Shown: piece after piece, positions 1 to 5,984 of the stretch | Layout of the letters: each line of letters opens with the position of its first letter | How positions within the stretch are numbered: position 1 is the stretch's first letter | Origin: Clostridia bacterium | GTDB lineage: Bacteria; Bacillota; Sulfobacillia; SLMV01 | Reading direction: 5' to 3' | NCBI GenBank assembly: GCA_003554565.1 | Contig: PWGR01000223.1 | Coordinates: 1-10,574 of the forward strand | DNA: 10,574 bases | Program-made: the position numbers and the translations under genes | The notes under the pieces: model-generated | Told to the model about the DNA's origin: nothing | The model's input: only the letters and a program-made list of their open reading frames with translations | The model's database searches: none

Positions 1-515
1 CAAATCGGCCACGTAAAGTTCCTCCGGCAGTTCCATCTCCTGAACAAACATGGCGACGTCCCGCTTGAGAGTGCCGGCAGAAAAAGGGCTATCCTCCAGC
101 TGTTCAGTGGGCATTTCCTCCAGGTGGCTGACGAGCTCCTCCTCCAGGTGATCCTTGCGATCCTGTAGATCGATGACAGCAGTAACGGTGTCGCTTTCAC
201 CGGTGATGAAGGGATAAAGTTATGTAAAGCCATCTTTGCCTGTTGCTCGATCCACTCCGGAGGAAAAGCTCCGGCCATGGAGTCGAAAATGATGTCCAGT
301 TGCTCTGCATCCTCTCCCTTGGTTATTTCCTCTCGCATCTGTTCTCTGAGCATGCCCTGTATTGCGGACCCCAGATTTACCTGATCTACCAGCTTCCCGC
401 AGAACTCAGGATTCAAGAGTGTACGCTGCACCTGCATGCCTGCAATGTAAGCCAGACCGACGGAAACAATAACGAGGGCAACTACCACTAGTGCTGCAGT
501 TTTCAATCCTTTCAC
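1..515 (-). pseudogene. Membrane-anchored protein of unknown function, frameshifted, partial at left edge
   Basis: I do not recognise the family. The GTG at 515 opens a frame beginning MKGLKTAALVVVALVIVSVG: a short basic N-terminus and one hydrophobic helix (about residues 5-26). A hydrophilic, presumably extracytoplasmic part follows, containing FPPEWIEQQAKMALHNFI (to residue 101). Near 213-215 the coding signal moves by one base: the original frame stays open but turns Ser/Arg rich, while the -1 frame reads PFITGESDTVTAVIDL and an acidic helical stretch, open for 71 codons to the window edge. Adding one base near 213 would join the two halves. The start overlaps the stop of the upstream reading frame as GTGA, a typical translational-coupling arrangement, which supports both this start and the frame of the preceding gene. 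It is either a true frameshift mutation or a sequencing indel. Confidence 0.6.
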
Positions 516-1203
516 GCACAAACCCGCCCTTCCGCCCAATATCTCAACTGTGACGGCACAGGATGGTCAACGACAAGGACCGAATCATCTCCGATGTAGC
601 GCAAGAGAGGAACGTTTGCCGTCAGAGCGTCACCGTCAGTGGATACGACATTAGACCAAAACCCGTCCGGTTGCATCTGATGTGCTGGACAGTCTGACGG
701 TGTACGCAGTATGGTTTTCGCCGCACAGGAAATATTGTCCTGCCGCAGGTGACACGCAAGAAGAAGAACACCACGCATAGCTGAGACGCCGAAGATCGGA
801 GCCGCATGTCCTTTGGAAGAATCAACCGTCCGGCAAATTCGAACTGCCGGCAGAAGGCGAGTATGTCGGGGAGGGATGTTCGCACTCAAAAGGAACTGCA
901 ACAAGAAGACTGAACAGAAAGGAACATCCGCCTTAAGACTGCTGCCGATCTTTCCTACTCTGCTAAGCCGGATTCACAGACACTCCAAATTCGCCGCTGT
1001 GTGCATCGAGCCGGCCAGTATCGCACTGGATCACAGTCCGCGGTGCTGAACTGCTTGGCTAGAATGAAAGTCGCGGACCATTGAGCTTACCGTGAGGCCA
1101 CCACCCCACAGCGCTGCTTCACTTGCTCCCTCGAATGCACTGTGCCGGTACCACTGGAAAAGCGGTCCTGCGGTTCTCCGACGGGTTGTCCCGGCGCAGG
1201 ACG
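512..1203 (-). pseudogene. Degenerate coding stretch between the pilin-like gene and the membrane-anchored gene
   Basis: No single frame explains these roughly 690 bases, but coding-looking fragments occur in different frames. The last about 50 codons, ending at the TGA at 512-514, read plausibly (for example ANVPLLRYIGDDSVLVVDHP) and end in a GTGA overlap with the next start. A different frame just upstream gives GQYFLCGENHTAYTVRLSST (about 750-690), and another near 1050-980 gives CDTGRLDAHSGEFGVSVNPA. The nominal 130-codon frame up to 904 is Cys/Arg rich and unconvincing in its first half. This suggests one gene broken by several indels. It lies directly downstream of a PilW-like gene, so a pilus minor-component gene is conceivable, but no pilin N-terminus is visible and the function is unknown. 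Confidence 0.4.
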
Positions 1204-1746
1204 TTAACTGTCTGTCTGTGGGAGCAGGGGTGTCCACTCCAACGGGTACGTATGCCTGAATGAAAGCAATTCACGAATCTCCAGGAGCTCTCCATCAGCT
1301 TTTGCATGCAGGGACATGCCGATGTATTGAGCGTAAAGAGGATGAAAATCCACGTGGATCACATCACCCGCCAAGATGTTAACATCGCCTCTCGTCTCTG
1401 CCACCAGCTCCTTATCCTCGGTTACATAAAAGTGGGTTGGCTCTTTTGGTACATCGAGCGGCTCCTTCTCCGAATACATCTCACCATGCCATATGGACAG
1501 CTTCGCGCCGTCCCCGGAAGTGCTCACCACTCCCGCCCCCCGAATGTGTCTGCTGATATACTCGAGCGCAAATTCTGCCTCATCGAACAGCTGCTGCCTC
1601 GTCCTGCCATCATCTGCATCAACGTGGGGGCGCAGTTCAATGATGAGGCTTCGGCCCAGAAGCACCGCGAAGACTATCGCCAGCGTCAGCATGGCCAGAA
1701 CTTCTGTGCGGGGAACCCCTTCTTTGTCAACCACCCATTTCCTCAT
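1204..1746 (-). CDS. Type IV pilin-like (PilW-like) minor pilin/pseudopilin
   Basis: A 180-residue protein with a prepilin-type start: a 10-residue leader MRKWVVDKEG, then VPRTEVLAMLTLAIVFAVLL. If cleavage follows the Gly, the mature protein has Glu at +5, the hallmark of type IV pilins, followed by one hydrophobic helix. The next segment (LFDEAEFALEYISRHIRGAG) resembles the region after the helix in PilW-like proteins, where a residue series ending in R-x-A-G is usual. It would be a membrane-inserted minor component of a pilus or type II secretion pseudopilus. The ATG at 1746 is chosen because AGGGAG lies 9 nt upstream and it places the Gly cleavage site 10 residues in; a GTG at 1767 is also in frame. 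Oddities are Pro at +2 and Arg at +3, where hydrophobic residues are the rule. No assembly ATPase, platform protein or prepilin peptidase lies in the window. Confidence 0.65.
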   Translation of the reverse strand: MRKWVVDKEGVPRTEVLAMLTLAIVFAVLLGRSLIIELRPHVDADDGRTRQQLFDEAEFALEYISRHIRGAGVVSTSGDGAKLSIWHGEMYSEKEPLDVPKEPTHFYVTEDKELVAETRGDVNILAGDVIHVDFHPLYAQYIGMSLHAKADGELLEIRELLSFRHTYPLEWTPLLPQTDS

Positions 1747-2076
1747 CGAAAGCCGCTCCCTGAGCACTCAGGAGCCCTCGAGCATCTGAGAACACCGAGT
1801 GCAGCACTCAACCACACTTACCGCTGCAGGCCGTCTGATCAGCAGTGGATATGTCCGGCACTATCCTGTTGATGTGTTGACTCCATTCACTCTCAGTACG
1901 GCTCCGTCCTGCTGCTGCGGGAGCTGTTAATCCTTTCTCCGATTCAATTTGCTATCCCTCATGATACAACCTCGCTCTCATTCATGTCATCTGTAATTGA
2001 CAGAGCCCGCTCAATCCCCGCGCGAATCATCGGCAGGAGCATCACTTGCCTCCTGCTGAACAGCCAACAGCTCACT
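1747..2076 (-). other. Gene-poor stretch with remnants of small coupled reading frames
   Basis: These 330 nt separate the hydrolase-like and pilin-like genes. The upper part holds two tiny coupled frames (1927-2042, listed separately). Below them one frame reads ESEWSQHINRIVPDISTADQ and later VFSDARGLLSAQGAAFDEE, interrupted by one TGA, which looks like old coding sequence. No promoter, terminator or RNA gene is recognisable. Confidence 0.35.
1927..2042 (-). pseudogene. Two tiny ATGA-coupled reading frames, possible remnant of a pilin gene start
   Basis: A perfect AGGAGG (2054-2049) lies 6 nt before an ATG at 2042 that encodes 27 residues (MLLPMIRAGIERALSITDDM...), ending in TGA at 1959-1961. 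A second ATG at 1962 overlaps that stop as ATGA and starts MRDSKLNRRKD before a TAA at 1927-1929. The overlap and strong ribosome binding site argue that these starts were once used. Shifting frame at the AAAGGATTAAC gives LNRRKGLTAPAAAG, a basic leader then Gly-Leu-Thr that vaguely recalls a prepilin leader, next to a real pilin-like gene. This is an inference from a few residues; the short frames could also be chance or genuine small peptides. Confidence 0.3.
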
Positions 2077-2739
2077 CTACGGTTTCCATGGCCACGCGAT
2101 GCGGATGCGTGAAAAAAGATTCGCAAGCCTGATCCAGGTGCCCCGCAGAAATATCAGCACGTGCCCCGACAGATAGCGCAGCACCAGCAGAAGCAACGTC
2201 AGGGCCGATGTAGCCCACATTGACATCGGGTTGACCTGCCAGGTCCTGTTGTGCCAAGGGAACAGCAGCTGCCCCGAATACCATGCGTGCGGGTTGAAAA
2301 TTGCGTAAACCCCGTCGATCACATCGGGTATCACCGCCCCCACAATGGCAGCCATGCGCAACCTGAAACCGCGCGGGTTGCCCCGGGTTTCCGCAAACAC
2401 CATGCGCAGGACAAACACGATTCCGCCTACTTGAAAACCCAAAAAAGGTGCCGCCTGCCCGAGGTAATAGGAATCGAACCAGTTCACAGTATAATCCGGC
2501 TCAGCCAGGTCCATCACAGCATGCGATGCGACTCCCAGGGCAAAAGCGCTGCCCAGATTGCCCATCTTCCTGCCGGAAGCATTCAGCATCACGCCGATGG
2601 AATCGGCGACCACGACGTGCTTCAAGAGATCGCTCACGTCTGATGCATCACTTCCCCAGTGCAGATGAAAAGATCTCGTCCTCGTCCCTCTCTCGCTCGG
2701 CTCTTGCCAATGTAGACCCAGACACAGCGGCCTCTTCAC
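2077..2739 (-). CDS. Integral membrane protein, putative metal-dependent hydrolase-like; N-terminus uncertain
   Basis: 220 residues from a GTG at 2739. The credible part starts near residue 35-40: LLKHVVVADSIG, then FALGVASHAVMDL (62-78), a hydrophobic segment at 100-114, AAIVGAVIPDVIDGVYAIFN (130-149), LLFPWHN (158-164) and a long hydrophobic helix TSALTLLLLVLRYLSGHVLI (177-196). Conserved-looking His41, His73, Asp77, Asp139, Asp142 and His163 next to membrane helices recall bacterial inner-membrane metal-dependent-hydrolase-like families (YdjM/DUF457 type). The assignment is by pattern only and the substrate is unknown. The first about 34 residues are Arg-rich and look like the wrong frame; the overlapping frame at 2648-2785 looks more natural, so the real N-terminus may be frameshifted, or translation may start at the GTG at 2637. 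No strong ribosome binding site fixes either start. Confidence 0.55.
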   Translation of the reverse strand: MKRPLCLGLHWQEPSERGTRTRSFHLHWGSDASDVSDLLKHVVVADSIGVMLNASGRKMGNLGSAFALGVASHAVMDLAEPDYTVNWFDSYYLGQAAPFLGFQVGGIVFVLRMVFAETRGNPRGFRLRMAAIVGAVIPDVIDGVYAIFNPHAWYSGQLLFPWHNRTWQVNPMSMWATSALTLLLLVLRYLSGHVLIFLRGTWIRLANLFSRIRIAWPWKP

Positions 2740-2785
2740 TCCAAGTCGCCCTGAAGGGCCGCAATAAATTGAAGTTTAATACCAT
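2648..2785 (-). other. Overlapping 45-codon frame, possible true N-terminal part of the hydrolase-like gene
   Basis: From the ATG at 2785 this frame reads MVLNFNLLRPFRATWSEEAA and then RAERERDEDEIFSSALGK before TGA. It is acidic and helix-like, unlike the Arg-rich frame it overlaps. A one-base slip near 2655 would join ...EIFSSALG to SDASDVSDLLKHVVVAD in the main hydrolase frame. There is no separated ribosome binding site before the ATG. Together with the main frame it may be a frameshifted single gene. Confidence 0.25.
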
Positions 2786-3108
2786 CCTAGCAACCCGAGT
2801 ACACCTTCAGCAAACGCACCTGTTCCATCGCAAGCTACCACCCTGCCCTCAACTCTGCAGACTGCTATCGTTCAATACATTCATATGAAGCCGCAGGGAG
2901 AAATCCCTCTACGGTTCCTTTCCCTGCAAAGAGACGTGGCGCTCGATCCCCCGGACATACTCAGCAAGAAAAGCTGAACGTGTAACTCGAGTCATGCGAG
3001 AAGATGAGAACCCGGGAACCGCCCGAGCGCAGCAAGCGGGCAGCCCGCGAGTACGTCCACGGCAGGGAACATGATATCCACCTGACCATCGGCCAGCAGG
3101 AGACTGCA
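2786..3108. other. Non-coding stretch downstream of the beta-oxidation operon
   Basis: No convincing gene on either strand; the open frames here are extensions or shadows. It holds one modest inverted repeat, GCAGGGA (2893-2899) with TCCCTGC (2921-2927), within which AGGGA-GAAA-TCCCT (2895-2908) can form a competing small hairpin. No T-rich tract follows, so it is not a good intrinsic terminator. Confidence 0.5.
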
Positions 3109-3132
3109 GGCGCGCGGTATCACCCGCGCGCC
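3109..3132 (-). terminator. Perfect 9-bp GC hairpin after the operon, likely 3' end structure
   Basis: GGCGCGCGG (3109-3117) and CCGCGCGCC (3124-3132) are exact reverse complements around a 6-nt loop. On the minus strand the stem begins 8 nt after the stop codon of the enoyl-CoA hydratase gene, the last gene of the operon. There is no T-run behind it (TGCAGTCTCC follows), so it may end transcription inefficiently, act with Rho, or protect the mRNA 3' end. Confidence 0.6.
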
Positions 3133-3140
3133 CACGCACA

Positions 3141-3911
3141 TCAGAAATCCGGTTTGCGTTTCTCGAGGAACGCACTCATACCCTCACACGGCTCGCCCGT
3201 CCGGTATGCACGGGCAAAGCTGGAGGCCTCCAGTTGTGCAGCCTCCTCCCGGTGGAGCCCGGGCCCGCGCTGCAGAAGTTCTTTCACCAGACCAACTGCA
3301 GCAGGTCCGTGCGCGGCCAGCTGCCGGGCGCGGTCCAACGCCGTCTCCATCAGGTCGTCGCCTTCCACCACCTCGGACACCAGTCCAATTTCGTGGGCCG
3401 CCTGAGCATCAACCTGCCTCCCGGTGAGGAGCAGTTCGCGCGCCCGCCCTTCGCCCACGACCCGGGCTAGCCGGTAACTGGCTCCAAATCCCGGCGGGAT
3501 TCCTAGTGTGACTTCGGGCTGGGCTAATACCGCCTCTTTTGAGGCAATCCGTAGGTCGCAGGCCAGGGCCAGTTCGCAACCTCCGCCGAGGGCAAACCCG
3601 TTTATGCCGGCAATAACCGGCTTGGGCAGGTCCTCCACCGCAGAGAAGGCCCGCTGGCCCAGTAGAGACCATTCCCTTGCCTCATCTTCGTCGAAGTCCT
3701 TCATAACCGTCAGGTCGGCACCAGCGGCAAAGGCCCGATCTCCCGCACCTGTGATGATTACCCCCCGAACGTCCTCTGCGGTGGCATAAACCTCGAGCAA
3801 TGATGCAAAGTCCTCGAGCAGCTGGTGATTCATTGCATTCAGCTGGCCCGGACGGTTCAGAGTCAGGATTCCGATCGAGTCATCCAGCTCCCAGAGCACC
3901 GTATCCGACAT
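3141..3911 (-). CDS. crt: Enoyl-CoA hydratase/crotonase (3-hydroxybutyryl-CoA dehydratase)
   Basis: 256 residues, the usual crotonase length. It reversibly hydrates a 2-enoyl-CoA such as crotonyl-CoA to the 3-hydroxyacyl-CoA, a soluble cytoplasmic step of beta-oxidation or butyrate formation. The oxyanion-hole segment FAAGAD (61-66) and ALGGGCELALACD (107-119) are present, with the two expected catalytic glutamates at Glu113 and Glu133 (in QPEVTLGIPPG). The segment after the second Glu reads GFGASYRL where most hydratases have GAGGTQRL, a moderate departure. The ATG at 3911 is preferred over the in-frame ATG at 3932, because GGGGGGTGA, which includes the stop of the upstream gene, lies 4-13 nt before it. 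It is the last gene of the operon, 4 nt behind the dehydrogenase gene, so the two are probably coupled. Substrate chain length cannot be read from the sequence. Confidence 0.9.
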   Translation of the reverse strand: MSDTVLWELDDSIGILTLNRPGQLNAMNHQLLEDFASLLEVYATAEDVRGVIITGAGDRAFAAGADLTVMKDFDEDEAREWSLLGQRAFSAVEDLPKPVIAGINGFALGGGCELALACDLRIASKEAVLAQPEVTLGIPPGFGASYRLARVVGEGRARELLLTGRQVDAQAAHEIGLVSEVVEGDDLMETALDRARQLAAHGPAAVGLVKELLQRGPGLHREEAAQLEASSFARAYRTGEPCEGMSAFLEKRKPDF

Positions 3912-3915
3912 GCCG

Positions 3916-4764
3916 TCACCCCCCATACTCATAAAAGCCCGCCCCGGACTTCCGACCCAGCCGGCCCGCCTCCACCATCTTGATCAACATAGGGTGCGGT
4001 CGGTACCGGTCCTCCCCGAACCCCTCATGCAGGGTCCGCATGATCGCCAGGGCTACATCCAGCCCTATCAGGTCAGCCAGAGCGAGAGGTCCCATGGGAT
4101 GATTGGCCCCCAGGGACATGGCGCGGTCAATATCTTCGGCCGAGGCCACGCCCTGATCCAGGCAGGCGACGGCCTCGTTTATCATGGGGACCAGCAAACG
4201 GTTCACGACAAACCCGGGGTAGTCCCGCACCGTGACCGGTTCCTTTCCCATCCCCTGCACCAGATCTCGCCCGGCACGGTAAGTTTCGTCCGCAGTCTTA
4301 ACCCCACGAACCAGCTCCACCAGGGTCATCACGGGAACCGGGTTCATGAAGTGAATCCCCATAACCCGGTCGGGTCGGGAGGTAGCCTCGGCTATGTCGG
4401 TTACCGAAAGAGACGAGGTGTTTGTGGCCATGATTGCACGTTCCCCGCAGATATCATCCAGCTTTCCGAACAGATCCTTCTTGACCGAAAGGTCCTCGAT
4501 TATGGCCTCCAGAACAAAATCCGCACGCTGGGCCTGAGCCAGATCCCCCGTTGCGGTAATCCGCTCCCGTGCGTTCATTGCCTCATCGGCCTCCAGATGT
4601 CCCTTCTCCGCCGCACGTTCAAGGGAGCTCTCAATCGACTTCAGCCCCCCGTCCGCCAGCTCCTGTGTCAGATCGTGAAGAATCACCTCGTGACCGGCGC
4701 CGGCGGCAACCTGTGCGATCCCCGCACCCATGCGGCCGGCTCCTGCGACGAATATGGTCTTCAC
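3916..4764 (-). CDS. hbd: 3-hydroxybutyryl-CoA (3-hydroxyacyl-CoA) dehydrogenase
   Basis: 282 residues, typical of the single-domain-pair clostridial enzyme. It interconverts 3-hydroxyacyl-CoA and acetoacetyl-CoA (3-ketoacyl-CoA) using NAD(H) or NADP(H). The N-terminal Rossmann motif is GAGRMGAGIAQ (residues 8-18). Ser117 (in NTSSLSVT), His138 (in GIHFMNPVPVM), Glu150 and Asn188 (in FVVNRLL) keep exactly the spacing of the catalytic Ser-His-Glu-Asn set known from mammalian HAD. The C-terminal helical domain ends LGRKSGAGFYEYGG, as usual for the family. The start is taken as GTG 4764 because GGGAGG (4778-4773) sits 8 nt upstream; an in-frame GTG at 4773 overlaps that site and would add only three residues. 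It lies 32 nt after the thiolase gene and 4 nt before the hydratase gene. Confidence 0.93.
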   Translation of the reverse strand: MKTIFVAGAGRMGAGIAQVAAGAGHEVILHDLTQELADGGLKSIESSLERAAEKGHLEADEAMNARERITATGDLAQAQRADFVLEAIIEDLSVKKDLFGKLDDICGERAIMATNTSSLSVTDIAEATSRPDRVMGIHFMNPVPVMTLVELVRGVKTADETYRAGRDLVQGMGKEPVTVRDYPGFVVNRLLVPMINEAVACLDQGVASAEDIDRAMSLGANHPMGPLALADLIGLDVALAIMRTLHEGFGEDRYRPHPMLIKMVEAGRLGRKSGAGFYEYGG

Positions 4765-4772
4765 CGCACGCA

Positions 4773-4778
4773 CCTCCC
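4773..4778 (-). promoter_or_regulatory. Ribosome binding site deciding the hbd start
   Basis: GGGAGG 8 nt before GTG 4764. The alternative GTG at 4773-4771 overlaps this site and so is unlikely to be the start. Confidence 0.75.
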
Positions 4779-4796
4779 AGCAGAACGCTGCTCATT

Positions 4797-5978
4797 TCAT
4801 ACCCGCACTACGGTGGCCTCACCCTGTCCACCTCCACTGCACAGGGCAGCGACACCTACGCCACCGCCCCGACGACGCAGCTCATAAATAAGGGTCATCA
4901 GGATCCGTGCCCCGCTGGCCCCGATAGGATGACCTATGGCCACGGCGCCTCCGTTGACATTGACAGTTTCGGGGTCCAGCCCGCCCAGCTGCATGCTGAC
5001 AAGCGGGACCGCGGCGAACGCTTCGTTAATCTCAAACAGGTCTACATCCTCGAAATCCATGTTCGCGCGTTCCAGCGCCTGCTTTGCCGAGCGGTACGGT
5101 ACCGTGTGCAGGTACCGGGCTTCTTCGGAAACCTGTCCGCCTGCGATGACTTCTGCCAGGGGTTCGATCCCCGCGGCCTGCGCCTCAGCAGCTGACATGA
5201 CCACCAGGGCACCGGCGCCGTCGTTGAGACCCGGCGCATTGCCCGCCGTGACCGTGCCGTCTTTACTGAATACAGGTGGCAGGTTCTGCAGCTTTTCCAG
5301 GGAGGTATCCGGGCGAATCGATTCGTCCCTGTCCACGGTAACGGTGGATCGCTTCGGTCCCGGCGCTTCGACCGGCATTACCTCATCCACGAACTTGTCG
5401 GCCTCCCAGGCGGCCTCGGCCCTGCAGTGCGAGCGCAGGGACCAGCGATCCTGTTCCTCCCGGCCCACACCGTACTCCTCCGCCACCTCGCCGCCGTATA
5501 CACCCATGTGACAGTCCCCAAAGCTGCACCACAGCCCGTCGACAATCATACCGTCTTCTACCATCTGGTTGCCCATACGGTACCCCCAGCGGGCGCCCCG
5601 CAGTAGATAGGGGGTGCGGCTCATGCTCTCCATACCCCCGGCTACGCAAATGGAAGCCTCGCCCATACGGATCATCAGATCGGCAAGATTCACCGCCCGC
5701 AGGCTGGAGGCGCACACCTTATTGATGGTGTCCGACGGCACAGAGACGGGCAATCCAGCTCCAACAGAAGCCTGCCGTGACGGAATCTGACCGGCGCCTC
5801 CCTGCAGAACCATCCCCTGCAGCACGTAGTCAATATCTTCTGGCTCAACCTGGCTCCGGCGTACTGCCTCCCTGATAGTTATGGCTCCCAGATCCACCGC
5901 CGGCACCTCCGACAATCCCCCTCCATACCGGCCAAAGGGGGTGCGGACCGCGCTGGCAATGACGGTCTCTTGCGCCAA
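4797..5978 (-). CDS. thlA: Acetyl-CoA C-acetyltransferase (thiolase)
   Basis: 393 residues, full length for a biosynthetic-type thiolase. It condenses two acetyl-CoA to acetoacetyl-CoA or, in the degradative direction, cleaves 3-ketoacyl-CoA with CoA. The nucleophilic Cys89 lies in NKVCASSLRA, His350 in AVAIGHPIGASG, and the second active-site Cys380 in LCSGGGQG; all three match the classic Zoogloea-type positions. The GGMESMS segment near residue 114 and NEAFAA near residue 318 are also family hallmarks. One small oddity is NAPGLNDGAGALVVM, where NASGINDGAAA is commoner. The start is TTG 5978, supported by AAGGAGGT 9 nt upstream; that site contains the stop codon of etfA, so translation is probably coupled. 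Whether it prefers acetoacetyl-CoA or longer substrates cannot be decided here. Confidence 0.93.
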   Translation of the reverse strand: MAQETVIASAVRTPFGRYGGGLSEVPAVDLGAITIREAVRRSQVEPEDIDYVLQGMVLQGGAGQIPSRQASVGAGLPVSVPSDTINKVCASSLRAVNLADLMIRMGEASICVAGGMESMSRTPYLLRGARWGYRMGNQMVEDGMIVDGLWCSFGDCHMGVYGGEVAEEYGVGREEQDRWSLRSHCRAEAAWEADKFVDEVMPVEAPGPKRSTVTVDRDESIRPDTSLEKLQNLPPVFSKDGTVTAGNAPGLNDGAGALVVMSAAEAQAAGIEPLAEVIAGGQVSEEARYLHTVPYRSAKQALERANMDFEDVDLFEINEAFAAVPLVSMQLGGLDPETVNVNGGAVAIGHPIGASGARILMTLIYELRRRGGGVGVAALCSGGGQGEATVVRV

Positions 5979-5984
5979 ACCAGA

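Noticed and set aside
1306..1872. 188-codon plus-strand frame opposite the pilin-like gene
   Set aside because: Antisense shadow of the pilin-like gene, which has a clear pilin N-terminus and ribosome binding site.
2909..3175. 88-codon minus-strand frame overlapping the end of crt
   Set aside because: It is a shadow of crt extended through the GC hairpin; composition is Arg-rich and there is no start signal.
3910..4887. 325-codon plus-strand frame opposite hbd
   Set aside because: Antisense shadow of hbd, whose Rossmann motif and catalytic residues are unambiguous.
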